Positions 48,444 through 63,400 of a stretch of DNA of 64,000 nt are shown here, one piece after another. The translations under genes and the position numbers were made by a program. Position 1 is the stretch's first letter; each line of letters begins with the position of its first letter. Below the pieces are notes generated by a model. That model made no database searches. It saw only the letters and a program-made list of their open reading frames with translations, and had not been told where the DNA came from. The stretch comes from Apostichopus japonicus (Eukaryota > Echinodermata > Holothuroidea > Aspidochirotida > Stichopodidae), in contig NC_092575.1 in NCBI RefSeq assembly GCF_037975245.1, positions 11,442,501-11,506,500 of the forward strand, given 5' to 3'.

Positions 48444-51400
48444 TCCACCCATATGTGGAACCATAATGTTGGGCAAAAGGGGGGGGGGGGGATTGCTGAA
48501 GGGGGAAACTGGGAAAGCAGCTATATGTAGGTTAGAGCTATCATTAGGATCAAATATTTGGGATTTTATGTGTATTCATCCTTGTTGAATGGGATGGAGG
48601 GTCGGGGAGGGGTGGGGGTTGTCCAATTGACTTGGCTGCCCTATTGGTCGTCTATTTGCTTTTCTACCTGCTACGTAAAGTTTGATATGTCCTGAAAATT
48701 ACAGTTTGTACACTATCACTCTATCTAGATCATTGCATGTGGCAAGTGGTGTGGGTTACTATGGAATCAGGTACCGTATACAGGGTCAGACCTCCATAAC
48801 GCCCTAATAATGTGATATTATGTATAAATAATGTTTTGATATCATTCCACTAGTTGAGTGGGAATGAGGGGTGGGGATGATTGGTAAACCCTAATCAGAA
48901 TATATATGCTGTTGCATGTGCTGTATTCATACAATTTGATATATTGTAGAGAAAATAGGGATGTACACTGTTATGGCTTTCTCCTATTGTTTGAGAAAGA
49001 TTTTTTTTACCATTTCCAACAGCATAGATTAAGGTGATGTATATTAAATGTAATGTCAAAGGTTTTTTTTTTCAACTATTAGGGTCCCAATGTGTGTGAG
49101 AATTAATGAACAGTCTAATATTAATTTTTGACCATCTTATTTTCACCGTTTCAAAGTTTTGATGTCATTCCAAATTGATGAACTGCTTAATCTCAAATAC
49201 ATCAGAGTAGAAAATGATCTTGTCCAACTTTTACAGGCTCCACCCATATGTGGAACCATAATGTTGGGCAAAAGGGGGGGGGGGGGATTGCTGAAGGGGG
49301 AAACTGGGAAAGCAGCTATATGTAGGTTAGAGCTATCATTAGGATCAAATATTTGAAAGCATAGGATTTTATGTGTATTCATCCTTGTTGAATGGGATGG
49401 AGGGTAGGGGAGGGGTGGGGGTGTCCAATTGACTTGGCTGCCCTATTGGTCGTCTATTTGCTTTTCTACCTGCTACGTAAAGTTTGATATGTCCTGAAAA
49501 TTACAGTTTGTACACTATCACTCTATCTAGATCATTGCATGGGGCAAGTGGTGTGGGTTACTATGGAATCAGGTACCGTATACAGGGTCAGAACCTTATA
49601 ACGCCCTAATAATGTGATATTATGTATAAATAATGTTTTGATGTCATTCCACTAGTTGAGTGGGAATGAGGGGTGGGGATGATTGGAAAGCCCTAATCAG
49701 AATATATATGCTGTTGCATGTGCTGTATTCATACAATTTGATATATCATAGAGAAAATAGGGATGTACACTGTTATGGCTTTCTCCTATTGTTTGAGAAA
49801 GATTTTTTTTACCATTTCCAACAGCATAGATTAAGGTGATGTATATTAAATGTAATGTCAAAGGGTTTTTTTTTTCAAGTATTAGGGTCCCAATGTGTGT
49901 GAGAATTAATGAACAGTCTAATATTAATTTTTGACCATCTTATTTTCACCGTTTCAAAGTTTTGATGTCATTGCAAATTGATGAACTGCTTAATCTCAAA
50001 TGCATCATTGTAGAAAATGATCTTGTCCAACTTTTACAGGCTCCACCCATATGTGGAACCATAATGTTGGGCAAAAGGGAGGGGGGGGGGTTGCTGGAGG
50101 GGGAAACTGGGAAAGCAGCTATATGTAGGTTAGAGCTATCATTAGGATCAAATATTTGAAAGCATAGGAGTTTATGTGTATTCATCCTTGTTGAATGGGA
50201 TGGAGGGTCGGGGAGGGGTGGGGGGTGTCCAATTGACTTGGCTGCCCTATTGGTCGTCTATTTGCTTTTCTACCTGCTACGTAAAGTTTGATATGTCCTG
50301 AAAATTACAGTTTGTACACTATCACTCTATCTAGATCTTTGCATGTGGCAAATGGTGTGGGTTACTATGGAATCAGGTACCGTATACAGGGTCAGACCTC
50401 CATAACGCCCTAATAATGTGATATTATGTATAAATAATGTTTTGATGTCATTTCACTAGTTGAGTGGGAATGAGGGGTGGGGATGATTGGAAAGCCCTAA
50501 TCAGAATATATATGCTGTTGCATGTGCTGTATTCATACAATTTGATATATTATAGAGAAAATAGGGATGTACACTGTTATGGCTTTCTCCTATTGTTTGA
50601 GAAAGATTTTTTTACCATTTCCAACAGCATAGATTAAGGTGATGTATATTAAATGTAATGTCAAAGGGTTTTTTTTTTCAACTATTAGGGTCCCAATGTG
50701 TGTGAGAATTAATGAACAGTCTAATATTAATTTTTGACCATCTTATTTTCACCGTTTCAAAGTTTTGATGTCATTCCAAATTGATGAACTGCTTAATCTC
50801 AAATGCATCAGTGTAGAAAATGATCTTGTCCAACTTTTACAGGCTCCACCCATATGTGGAACCATAATGTTGGGCAAAAGGGAGGGGGGGGGGGGATTGC
50901 TGGAGGGGGAAACTGGGAAAGCAGCTATATGTAGGTTAGAGCTATCATTAGGATCAAATATTTGAAAGCATAGGATTTTATGTGTATTCATCCTTGTTGA
51001 ATGGGATGGAGGGTCGGGGAGGGGTGGGGGGTGTCCAATTGACTTGGCTGCCCTATTGGTCGTCTATTTGATTTTCTACCTGCTACGTAAAGTTTGATAT
51101 GTCCTGAAAGTTACAGTTTGTACACTATCACTCTATCTAGATCATTGCATTTGGCAAGTGGTGTGGGTTACTATGGAATCAGGTACCGTATACAGGGTCA
51201 GACCCTCATAACGCCCTAATAATGTGATATTATGTATAAATAATGTTTTGATGTCATTCCACTAGTTGAGTGGGAATGAGGGGTGGGGATGATTGGAAAG
51301 CCCTAATCAGAATATATATGCTGTTGCATGTGCTGTATTCATACAATTTGATATATTGTAGAGAAAATAGGGATGTACACTGTTATGGCTTTCTCCTATT

Positions 51401-54400
51401 GTTTGAGAAAGATTTTTTTTACCATTTCCAACAGCATAGATTAAGGTGATGTATATTAAATGTAAGGTAGAATGTTTTTTTTTCTCCAACTATTAGGGTC
51501 CCCATAATGTGTGTGAGAATTTAATGAACAGTCTAATATTAGTTTTTGACCATCTTATTTTCACCGTTTCAAAGTTTTGATGTCATTCCAAATTGATGAA
51601 CTGCTTAATCTCAAATGCATCAGTGTAGAAATTGATCTTGTCCAACTTTTACAGGCTCCACCCATATGTGGAACCATCATGTGGGGCAAAAGGGGGGGGG
51701 GATGTTGCTGGGGGTGGGGGGAACTGGGAAAGCAGCTATATGTAGGTTCTAGGGCTATCATTAGGATCAAATATTTGAAAGCATAGGATTTTATGTGTAT
51801 TCATCCTTGTTGAATGGGATGGAGGGTAGGGGAGGGGTGGGGGGTGTCCAATTGACTTGGCTGCCCTATTGGTCGTCTATTTGCTTTTCTACCTGCTACG
51901 TAAGTTTGATATGTCCTGAAAATTACGGTTTGTACACTATCACTCTATCTAGATCATTGCATGTGGCAAGTGGTGTGGGTTACTATGGAATCAGGTACCG
52001 TATACAGGGTCAGACCCTTATAACGCCCTAATAATGTGATATTATGTATAAATAATGTTTTGATGTCATTTCACTAGTTGAGTGGGAATGAGGGGTGGGG
52101 ATGATTGGAAAGCCCTAATCAGAATATACAGTATATGCTGTTGCATGTGCTACATTCATACAATTTGATATATCATAGAGAAAATAGGGATGTACACTGT
52201 TATGGCTTTCTCCTATTGTTTGAGAAAGATTTTTTTTACCATTACCAACAGCATAGATTAAGGTGATGTATATTAAATGTAATGTCAAAGGTTTTTTTTT
52301 CAAGTATTAGGGTCCCAATGTGTGTGAGAATTTAATGAACAGTCTAATATTAATTTTTGACCATCTTATTTTCACCGTTTCAAAGTTTTGATGTCATTCC
52401 AAATTGATGAACTGCTTAATCTCAAATGCATCAGTGTAGAAAATGATCTTGTCCAACTTTTACAGGCTCCACCCATATGTGGAACCATAATGTTGGGCAA
52501 AAGGGGGGGGGGGGATTGCTGAAGGGGGAAACTGGGAAAGCAGCTATATGTAGGTTAGAGCTATCATTAGGATCAAATATTTGAAAGCATAGGATTTTAT
52601 GTGTATTCATCCTTGTTGAATGGGATGGAGGGTCGGGGAGGGGGAGGGGGGGTCCAATTGACTTGGCTGCCCTCTTGGTCGTCTATTTGCTTTTCTCCCT
52701 GCTACGTAAAGTTTGATATGTCCTGAAAATTACAGTTTGTACACTATCACTCTATCTAGCTCATTGCATATGTCAAGTGGTGTGGGTTACTATGGAATTA
52801 GGTACCCTATACAGGGTCAGACCTCCATAACGCCCTAATATTGTGATATTATGTATAAATAATGTTTTGATGTCATTCCACTAGTTGAGTGGGAATGAGG
52901 GGTGGGGATGATTGGAAAGCCCTAATCAGAATATATGCTATTGCATGTGCTACATTCATACAATTTGATATATTATAGAGAAAATAGGGATGTACACTGT
53001 TATGGCTTTCTCCTATTGTTTGAGAAAGATTTTTTTACCATTTCCAACAGCATAGATTAAGGTGATGTATATTAAATGTAATGTCAAAGGTTTTTTTTTC
53101 AACTATTAGGGTCCCCATATGTGTGTGAGAATTTAATGAACAGTCTAATATTAATTTTTGACCATCTTATTTTCACCGTTTCAAAGTTTTGATGTCATTC
53201 CAAATTGATGAACTGCTTAATCTCAAATGCATCAGTGTAGAAAATGATCTTGTCCAACTTTTACAGGCTCCACCCATATGTGGAACCAAAATGTTGGGCA
53301 AAAGGGACGGGGGGGGGGGGGGGGTTGCTGGAGGGGGAAACTGGGAAAGCAGCTATATGTAGGTTAGAGCTATCATTAGGATCAAATATTTGAAAGCATA
53401 GGATTTTATGTGTATTCATCCTTGTTGAATGGGATGGAGGGTCGGGGAGGGGTGGGGGGTGTCCAATTGACTTGGCTGCCCTATTGGTCGTCTATTTGCT
53501 TTCTACCTGCTACGTAAAGTTTGATATGTCCTGAAAATTACAGTTTGTACACTATCACTCTATCTAGATCATTGCATGTGGCAAGTGGTGTGGGTTACTA
53601 TGGAATCAGGTACCGTATACAGGGTCAGACCTCCATAACGCCCTAATAATGTGATATTATGTATAAATAATGTTTTGATGTCATTTCACTAGTTGAGTGG
53701 GAATGAGGGGTGGGGATGATTGGAAAGCCCTAATCAGAATATATATGCTGTTGCATGTGCTGTATTCATACAATTTGATATATCATAGAGAAAATAGGGA
53801 TGTACACTGTTATGGCTTTCTCCTATTGTTTGAGAATTTTTTTTTTACCATTTCCAACAGCATAGATTAAGGTGATGTATATTAAATGTAATGTCAAAGG
53901 GTTTTTTTTTCAACTATTAGGGTCCCCATAATGTGTGTGAGAATTTAATGAACAGTCTAATATTAATTTTTGACCATCTTATTTTCACCGTTTCAAAGTT
54001 TTGATGTCATTCCAAATTGATGAACTGCTTAATCTCAAATGCATCAGTGTAGAAAATGATCTTGTCCAACTTTTACAGGCTCCACCCATATGTGGAACCA
54101 TAATGTTGGGCAAAAGGGACGGGGGGGGGGGGGTTGCTGGAGGGGGAAACTGGGAAAGCAGCTATATGTAGGTTAGAGCTATCATTAGGATCAAATATTT
54201 GAAAGCATAGAATTTTATGTGTATTCATCCTTGTTGAATGGGATGGAGGGTCGGGGAGGGGTGGGGGGTGTCCAATTGACTTGGCTGCCCTATTGGTCGT
54301 CTATTTGCTTTCTACCTGCTACGTAAAGTTTGATATGTCCTGAAAATTACAGTTTGTACACTATCACTCTATCTAGATCATTGCATGTGGCAAGTGGTGT

Positions 54401-57400
54401 GGGTTACTATCCATGGAATCAGGTACCGTATACAGGGTCAGACCTCCATAACGCCCTAATAATGTGATATTATGTATAAATAATGTTTTGATGTCATTCC
54501 ACTAGTTGAGTGGGAATGAGGGGTGGGGATGATTGGAAAGCCCTAATCAGAATATATATGCTGTTGCATGTGCTGTATTCATACAATTTGATATATCATA
54601 GAGAAAATAGGGATGTACACTGTTATGGCTTTCTCCTATTGTTTGAGAATTTTTTTTTTACCATTTCCAACAGCATAGATTAAGGTGATGTATATTAAAT
54701 GTAATGTCAAAGGTTTTTTTTTTCAACTATTAGGGTCCCAATGTGTGTGAGAATTTAATGAACAGTCTAATATTAATTTTTGACCATCTTATTTTCACCG
54801 TTTCAAAGTTTTGATGTCATTCCAAATTGATGAACTGCTTAATCTCAAATGCATCAGTGTAGAAAATGATCTTGTCCAACTTTTACAGGCTCCACCCATA
54901 TGTGGAACCATAATGTTGGGCAAAAGGGACGGGGGGGGGGGGGGTTGCTGGAGGGGGAAACTGGGAAAGCAGCTATATGTAGGTTAGAGCTATCATTAGG
55001 ATCAAATATTTGAAAGCATAGAATTTTATGTGTATTCATCCTTGTTGAATGGGATGGAGGGTCGGGGAGGGGTGGGGGGTGTCCAATTGACTTGGCTGCC
55101 CTATTGGTCGTCTATTTGCTTTCTACCTGCTACGTAAAGTTTGATATGTCCTGAAAATTACAGTTTGTACACTATCACTCTATCTAGATCATTGCATGTG
55201 GCAAGTGGTGTGGGTTACTATCCATGGAATCAGGTACCGTATACAGGGTCAGACCTCCATAACGCCCTAATAATGTGATATTATGTATAAATAATGTTTT
55301 GATGTCATTCCACTAGTTGAGTGGGAATGAGGGGTGGGGATGATTGGAAAGCCCTAATCAGAATATATATGCTGTTGCATGTGCTGTATTCATACAATTT
55401 GATATATCATAGAGAAAATAGGGATGTACACTGTTATGGCTTTCTCCTATTGTTTGAGAATTTTTTTTTTACCATTTCCAACAGCATAGATTAAGGTGAT
55501 GTATATTAAATGTAATGTCAAAGGTTTTTTTTTTCAACTATTAGGGTCCCAATGTGTGTGAGAATTTAATGAACAGTCTAATATTAATTTTTGACCATCT
55601 TATTTTCACCGTTTCAAAGTTTTGATGTCATTCCAAATTGATGAACTGCTTAATCTCAAATGCATCAGTGTAGAAAATGATCTTGTCCAACTTTTACAGG
55701 CTCCACCCATATGTGGAACCATAATGTTGGGCAAAAGGGACGGGGGGGGGGGGGTTGCTGGAGGGGGAAACTGGGAAAGCAGCTATATGTAGGTTAGAGC
55801 TATCATTAGGATCAAATATTTGGGATTTTATGTGTATTCATCCTTGTTGAATGGGATGGAGTGTAGGGGAGGGGTGGGGGGTGTCCAATTGACTTGGCTG
55901 CCCTATTGGTCGTCTATTTGCTTTTCTACCTGCTACGTAAAGTTTGATATGTCTTGAAAATTACAGTTTGTACACTATCACACTATCTAGCTCATTGCAT
56001 GTGGCAAGTGGTGTGGGTTACTATGGAATCAGGTACCGTATACAGGGTCAGACCCTCATAACGCCCTAATAATGTGATATTATGTATAAATAATGTTTTG
56101 ATGTCATTCCACTAGTTGAGTGGGAATGAGGGGTGGGAATGATTGGAAAGCCCTAATCAGAATATATATGCTGTTGCATGTGCTGTATTCATATAATTTG
56201 ATATATCATAGAGAAAATAGGGATGTACACTGTTATGGCTTTCTCCTATTGTTTGAGAAAGATTTTTTCACCATTTCCAACAGCATAGATTAAGGTGATG
56301 TATATTAAATGTAAAGTAGAAGGTTTTTTTTCTCCAACTATTAGGGTCCCCATAATGTGTGTTAGAATTTAATGAACAGTCTAATATTAATTTTTGACCA
56401 TCTTATTTTCACCGTTTCAAAGTTTTGATGTCATTCCAAATTGATGAACTGCTTAATCTCAAATACATCAGTGTAGAAAATGATCTTGTCCAACTTTTAC
56501 AGGCTCCACCCATATGTGGAACCATAATGTTGGGCAAAGGGGGGGGGGGGATTGCTGAAGGGGGAAACTGGGAAAGCAGCTATATGTAGGTTAGAGCTAT
56601 CATTAGGATCAAATATTTGAAAGCATAGGATTTTATGTGTATTCATCCTTGTTGAATGGGATGGAGGGTAGGGGAGGGGTGGGGGGTGTCCAATTGACTT
56701 GGCTGCCCTATTGGTCGTCTATTTGCTTTTCTACCTGCTACGTAAAGTTTGATATGTCCTGAAAATTACAGTTTGTACACTATCACTCTATCTAGATCAT
56801 TGCATGGGGCAAGTGGTGTGGGTTACTATGGAATCAGGTACCGTATACAGGGTCAGACCCTCATAACGCCCTAATAATGTGATATTATGTATAAATAATG
56901 TTTTGATGTCATTCCACTAGTTGAGTGGGAATGAGGGGTGGGGATGATTGGAAAGCCCTAATCAGAATATATATGCTGTTGCATGTGCTGTATTCATACA
57001 ATTTGATATATTGTAGAGAAAATAGGGATGTACACTGTTATGGCTTTCTCCTATTGTTTGAGAAAGATTTTTTTTACCATTTCCAACAGCATAGATTAAG
57101 GTGATGTATATTAAATGTAATGTCAAAGGGTTTTTTTTTTCAAGTATTAGGGTCCCAATGTGTGTGAGAATTAATGAACAGTCTAATATTAATTTTTGAC
57201 CATCTTATTTTCACCGTTTCAAAGTTTTGATGTCATTGCAAATTGATGAACTGATTAATCTCAAATGCATCAGTGTAGAAAATGATCTTGTCCAACTTTT
57301 ACAGGCTCCACCCATATGTGGAACCATAATGTTGGGCAAAAGGGGGGGGGGGGGGATTGCTGAAGGGGGAAACTGGGAAAGCAGCTATATGTAGGTTAGA

Positions 57401-60400
57401 GCTATCATTAGGATCAAATATTTGAAAGCATAGGATTTTATGTGTATTCATCCTTGTTGAATGGGATGGAGGGTAGGGGAGGGGTGTGGGGTGTCCAATT
57501 GACTTGGCTGCCCTATTGGTCGTCTATTTGCTTTTCTACCTGCTACGTAAAGTTTGATATGTCCTGAAAATTACAGTTTGTACACTATCACTCTATCTAG
57601 ATCATTGCATGGGGCAAGTGGTGTGGGTTACTATGGAATCAGGTACCGTATACAGGGTCAGACCCTCATAACGCCCTAATAATGTGATATTATGTATAAA
57701 TAATGTTTTGATGTCATTCCACTAGTTGAGTGGGAATGAGGGGTGGGGATGATTGGAAAGCCCTAATCAGAATATATATGCTGTTGCATGTGCTGTATTC
57801 ATACAATTTGATATATTGTAGAGAAAATAGGGATGTACACTGTTATGGCTTTCTCCTATTGTTTGAGAAAGATTTTTTTTACCATTTCCAACAGCATAGA
57901 TTAAGGTGATGTATATTAAATGTAAGGTAGAATGTTTTTTTTTCTCCAACTATTAGGGTCCCCATAATGTGTGTGAGAATTTAATGAACAGTCTAATATT
58001 AGTTTTTGACCATCTTATTTTCACCGTTTCAAAGTTTTGATGTCATTCCAAATTGATGTACTGCTTAATCTCAAATGCATCAGTGTAGAAAATGATCTTG
58101 TCCAACTTTTACAGGCTCCACCCATATGTGGAACCATAATGTTGGGCAAAAGGGAGGGGGGAGGGGGTTGCTGGAGGGGGAAACTGGGAAAGCAGCTATA
58201 TGTAGGTTAGAGCTATCATTAGGATCAAATATTTGAAAGCATAGGATTTTATGTGTATTCATCCTTGTTGAATGGGATGGAGGGTCGGGGAGGGGTGGGG
58301 GGTGTCCAATTGACTTGGCTGCCCTATTGGTCGTCTATTTGCTTTTCTACCTGCTACGTAAAGTTTGATATGTCCTGAAAATTACAGTTTGTACACTATC
58401 ACTCTATCTAGATCATTGCATGTGGCAAGTGGTGTGGGTTACTATGGAATCAGGTACCGTATACAGGGTCAGACCTCCATAACGCCCTAATAATGTGATA
58501 TTATGTATAAATAATGTTTTGATGTCATTTCACTAGTTGAGTGGGAATGAGGGGTGGGAATGATTGGAAAGCCCTAATCAGAATATATACTGTATGCTGT
58601 TGCATGTGCTGTATTCATACAATTTGATATATCATAGAGAAAATAGGGATGTACACTGTTATGGCTTTCTCCTATTGTTTGAGAAAGATTTTTTTTACCA
58701 TTTCCAACAGCATAGATTAAGGTGATGTATATTAAATGTAAGGTAGAATGTTTTTTTTTCTCCAACTATTAGGGTCCCCATAATGTGTGTGAGAATTTAA
58801 TGAACAGTCTAATATTAGTTTTTGACCATCTTATTTTCACCATTTCAAAGTTTTGATGTCATTCCAAATTGATGAACTGCTTAATCTCAAATGCATCAGT
58901 GTAGAAAATGATCTTGTCCAACTTTTACAGGCTCCACCCATATGTGGAACCATAATGTTGGGCAAAAGGGAGGGGGGGGGGGTTGCTGGAGGGGGAAACT
59001 GGGAAAGCAGCTATATGTAGGTCAGAGCTATCATTAGGATCAAATATTTGAAAGCATAGGATTTTATGTGTATTCATCCTTGTTGAATGGGATGGAGGGT
59101 CGGGGAGGGGTGGGGGGTGTCCAATTGACTTGGCTGCCCTATTGGTCGTCTATTTGCTTTTCTACCTGCTACGTAAAGTTTGATATGTCCTGAAAATTAC
59201 AGTTTGTACACTATCACGCTATCTAGATCATTGCATGTGGCAAGTGGTGTGGGTTACTATGGAATCAGCTACCGTATACAGGGTCAGACCTCCATAACGC
59301 CCTAATAATGTGATATTATGTATAAATAATGTTTTGATGTCATTTCACTAGTTGAGTGGGAATGAGGGGTGGGGATGATTGGAAAGCCCTAATCAGAATA
59401 TATATGCTGTTGCATGTGCTGTATTCATACAATTTGATATATCATAGAGAAAATAGGGATGTACACTGTTATGGCTTTCTCCTATTTTTTGAGAAAGATT
59501 TTTTTACCATTTCCAACAGCATAGATTAAGGTGATGTATATTAAATGTAAAGTAGAAGGGTTTTTTTTCAACTATTAGGGTCCCAATGTGTGTGAGAATT
59601 TAATGAACAGTCTAATATTAATTTTTGACCATCTTATTTTCACCGTTTCAAAGTTTTGATGTCATTCCAAATTGATGAACTGCTTAATCTCTAATGCATC
59701 AGTGTAGAAAATGATCTTGTCCAACTTTTACAGGCTCCACCCATATGTGGAACCATAATGTTGGGCAAAAGGGAGGGGGGGGGGGATTGCTGGAGGGGGA
59801 AACTGGGAAAGCAGCTATATGTAGGTTAGAGCTATCATTAGGATCAAATATTTGAAAGCATAGGATTTTATGTGTATTCATCCTTATTGAATGGGATGGA
59901 GGGTAGGGGAGGGGTGGGGGGTGTCCAATTGACTTGGCTGCCCTATTGGTCGTCTATTTGCTTTTCTACCTGCTACGTAAAGTTTGATATGTCCTGAAAA
60001 TTACAGTTTGTACACTATCACTCTATCTAGATCATTGCATGTGGCAAGTGGTGTGGGTTACTATGGAATCAGGTACCGTATACAGGGTCAGACCCTCATA
60101 ACGCCCTAATAATGTGATATTATGTATAAATAATGTTTTGATATCATTCCACTAGTTGAGTGGGAATGAGGGGTGGGGATGATTGGTAAACCCTAATCAG
60201 AATATATATGCTGTTGCATGTGCTGTATTCATACAATTTGATATATTATAGAGAAAATAGGGATGTACACTGTTATGGCTTTCTCCTATTGTTTGAGAAA
60301 GATTTTTTTTACCATTTCCAACAGCATAGATTAAGGTGATGTATATTAAATGTAATGTCAAAGGTTTTTTTTTTTTTCAACTATAAGGGTCCCAATGTGT

Positions 60401-63400
60401 GTGAGAATTAATGAACAGTCTAATATTAATTTTTGACCATCTTATTTTCACCGTTTCAAAGTTTTGATGTCATTCCAAATTGATGAACTGCTTAATCTCA
60501 AATACATCAGTGTAGAAAATGATCTTGTCCAACTTTTACAGGCTCCACCCATATGTGGAACCATAATGTTGGGCAAAAGGGGGGGGGGGGTGATTGCTGA
60601 AGGGGGAAACTGGGAAAGCAGCTATATGTAGGTTAGAGCTATCATTAGGATCAAATATTTGAAAGCATAGGATTTTATGTGTATTCATCCTTGTTGAATG
60701 GGATGGAGGGTAGGGGAGGGGTGGGGGGTGTCCAATTGACTTGGCTGCCCTATTGGTCGTCTATTTGCTTTTCTACCTGCTACGTAAAGTTTGATATGTC
60801 CTGAAAATTACAGTTTGTACACTATCACTCTATCTAGATCATTGCATGGGGCAAGTGGTGTGGGTTACTATGGAATCAGGTACCGTATACAGGGTCAGAC
60901 CCTCATAACGCCCTAATAATGTGATATTATGTATAAATAATGTTTTGATGTCATTCCACTAGTTGAGTGGGAATGAGGGGTGGGGATGATTGGAAAGCCC
61001 TAATCAGAATATATATGCTGTTGCATGTGCTGTATTCATACAATTTGATATATTGTAGAGAAAATAGGGATGTACACTGTTATGGCTTTCTCCTATTGTT
61101 TGAGAAAGATTTTTTTACCATTTCCAACAGCATAGATTAAGGTGATGTATATTAAATGTAAGGTAGAATGTTTTTTTTTCTCCAACTATTAGGGTCCCCA
61201 TAATGTGTGTGAGAATTTATGAACAGTCTAATATTAGTTTTTGACCATCTTATTTTCACCGTTTCAAAGTTTTGATGTCATTCCAAATTGATGAACTGCT
61301 TAATCTCAAATGCATCAGTGTAGAAAATGATCTTGTCCAACTTTTACAGGCTCCACCCATATGTGGAACCATAATGTTGGGCAAAAGGGAGGGGGGGGGG
61401 GTTGCTGGAGGGGGAAACTGGGAAAGCAGCTATATGTAGGTTAGAGCTATCATTAGGATCAAATATTTGAAAGCATAGGATTTTATGTGTATTCATCCTT
61501 GTTGAATGGGATGGAGGGTCGGGGAGGGGTGGGGGGTGTCCAATTGACTTGGCTGCCCTATTGGTCGTCTATTTGCTTTTCTACCTGCTACGTAAAGTTT
61601 GATATGTCCTGAAAATTACAGTTTGTACACTATCACTCTATCTAGATCATTGCATGTGGCAAGTGGTGTGGGTTACTATGGAATCAGGTACCGTATACAG
61701 GGTCAGACCTCCATAACGCCCTAATAATGTGATATTATGTATAAATAATGTTTTGATGTCATTTCACTAGTTGAGTGGGAATGAGGGGTGGGAATGATTG
61801 GAAAGCCCTAATCAGAATATATATGCTGTTGCATGTGCTGTATTCATACAATTTGATATATCATAGAGAAAATAGGGATGTACACTGTTATGGCTTTCTC
61901 CTATTGTTTGAGAAAGATTTTTTTTACCATTTCCAACAGCATAGATTAAGGTGATGTATATTAAATGTAATGTCAAAGGGTTTTCTTTTTTTCAAGTATT
62001 AGGGTCCCAATGTGTGTGAGAATTAATGAACAGTCTAATATTAATTTTTGACCATCTTATTTTCACCGTTTCAAAGTTTTGATGTCATTGCAAATTGATG
62101 AACTGCTTAATCTCAAATGCATCAGTGTAGAAAATGATCTTGTCCAACTTTTACAGGCTCCACCCATATGTGGAACCATAATGTTGGGCAAAAGGGGGGG
62201 GGGGATTGCTGAAGGGGGAAACTGGGAAAGCAGCTATATGTAGGTTAGAGCTATCATTAGGATCAAATATTTGAAAGCATAGGATTTTATGTGTATTCAT
62301 CCTTGTTGAATGGGATGGAGGGTAGGGGAGGGGTGGGGGGTGTCCAATTGACTTGGCTGCCCTATTGGTCGTCTATTTGCTTTTCTACCTGCTACGTAAA
62401 GTTTGATATGTCCTGAAAATTACAGTTTGTACACTATCACTCTATCTAGATCATTGCATGGGGCAAGTGGTGTGGGTTACTATGGAATCAGGTACCGTAT
62501 ACAGGGTCAGACCCTCATAACGCCCTAATAATGTGATATTATGTATAAATAATGTTTTGATATCATTCCACTAGTTGAGTGGGAATGAGGGGTGGGAATG
62601 ATTGGAAAGCCCTAATCAGAATATATATGCTGTTGCATGTGCTGTATTCATACAATTTGATATATTGTAGAGAAAATAGGGATGTACACTGTTATGGCTT
62701 TCTCCTATTGTTTGAGAAAGATTTTTTTTACCATTTCCAACAGCATAGATTAAGGTGATGTATATTAAATGTAAGGTAGAATGTTTTTTTTTCTCCAACT
62801 ATTAGGGTCCCCATAATGTGTGTGAGAATTTAATGAACAGTCTAATATTAGTTTTTGACCATCTTATTTTCACCGTTTCAAAGTTTTGATGTCATTCCAA
62901 ATTGATGAACTGCTTAATCTCAAATGCATCAGTGTAGAAAATGATCTTGTCCAACTTTTACAGGCTCCACCCATATGTGGAACCATAATGTTGGGCAAAA
63001 GGGAGGGGGGGGGGGGTTGCTGGAGGAGGAAACTGGGAAAGCAGCTATATGTAGGTTAGAGCTATCATTAGGATCAAATATTTGAAAGCATAGGATTTTA
63101 TGTGTATTCATCCTTGTTGAATGGGATGGAGGGTCGGGGAGGGGTGGGGGGTGTCCAATTGACTTGGCTGCCCTATTGGTCGTCTATTTGCTTTTCTACC
63201 TGCTACGTAAAGTTTGATATGTCCTGAAAATTACAGTTTGTACACTATCACTCTATCTAGATCATTGCATGTGGCAAGTGGTGTGGGTTACTATGGAATC
63301 AGGTACCGTATACAGGGTCAGACCTCCATAACGCCCTAATAATGTGATATTATGTATAAATAATGTTTTGATGTCATTTCACTAGTTGAGTGGGAATGAG

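Noticed and set aside
7826-63111. Dozens of 60-95-residue open frames on both strands of the array, some with nearly identical proteins (for example minus-strand frames containing TIGESHNSVHPYFL)
   Set aside because: They recur because the DNA repeats. Start and end points shift with G-run and T-run length, copies are frequently broken, and no domain or signal is recognisable. Frame preservation is what homogenised satellite DNA gives without selection.
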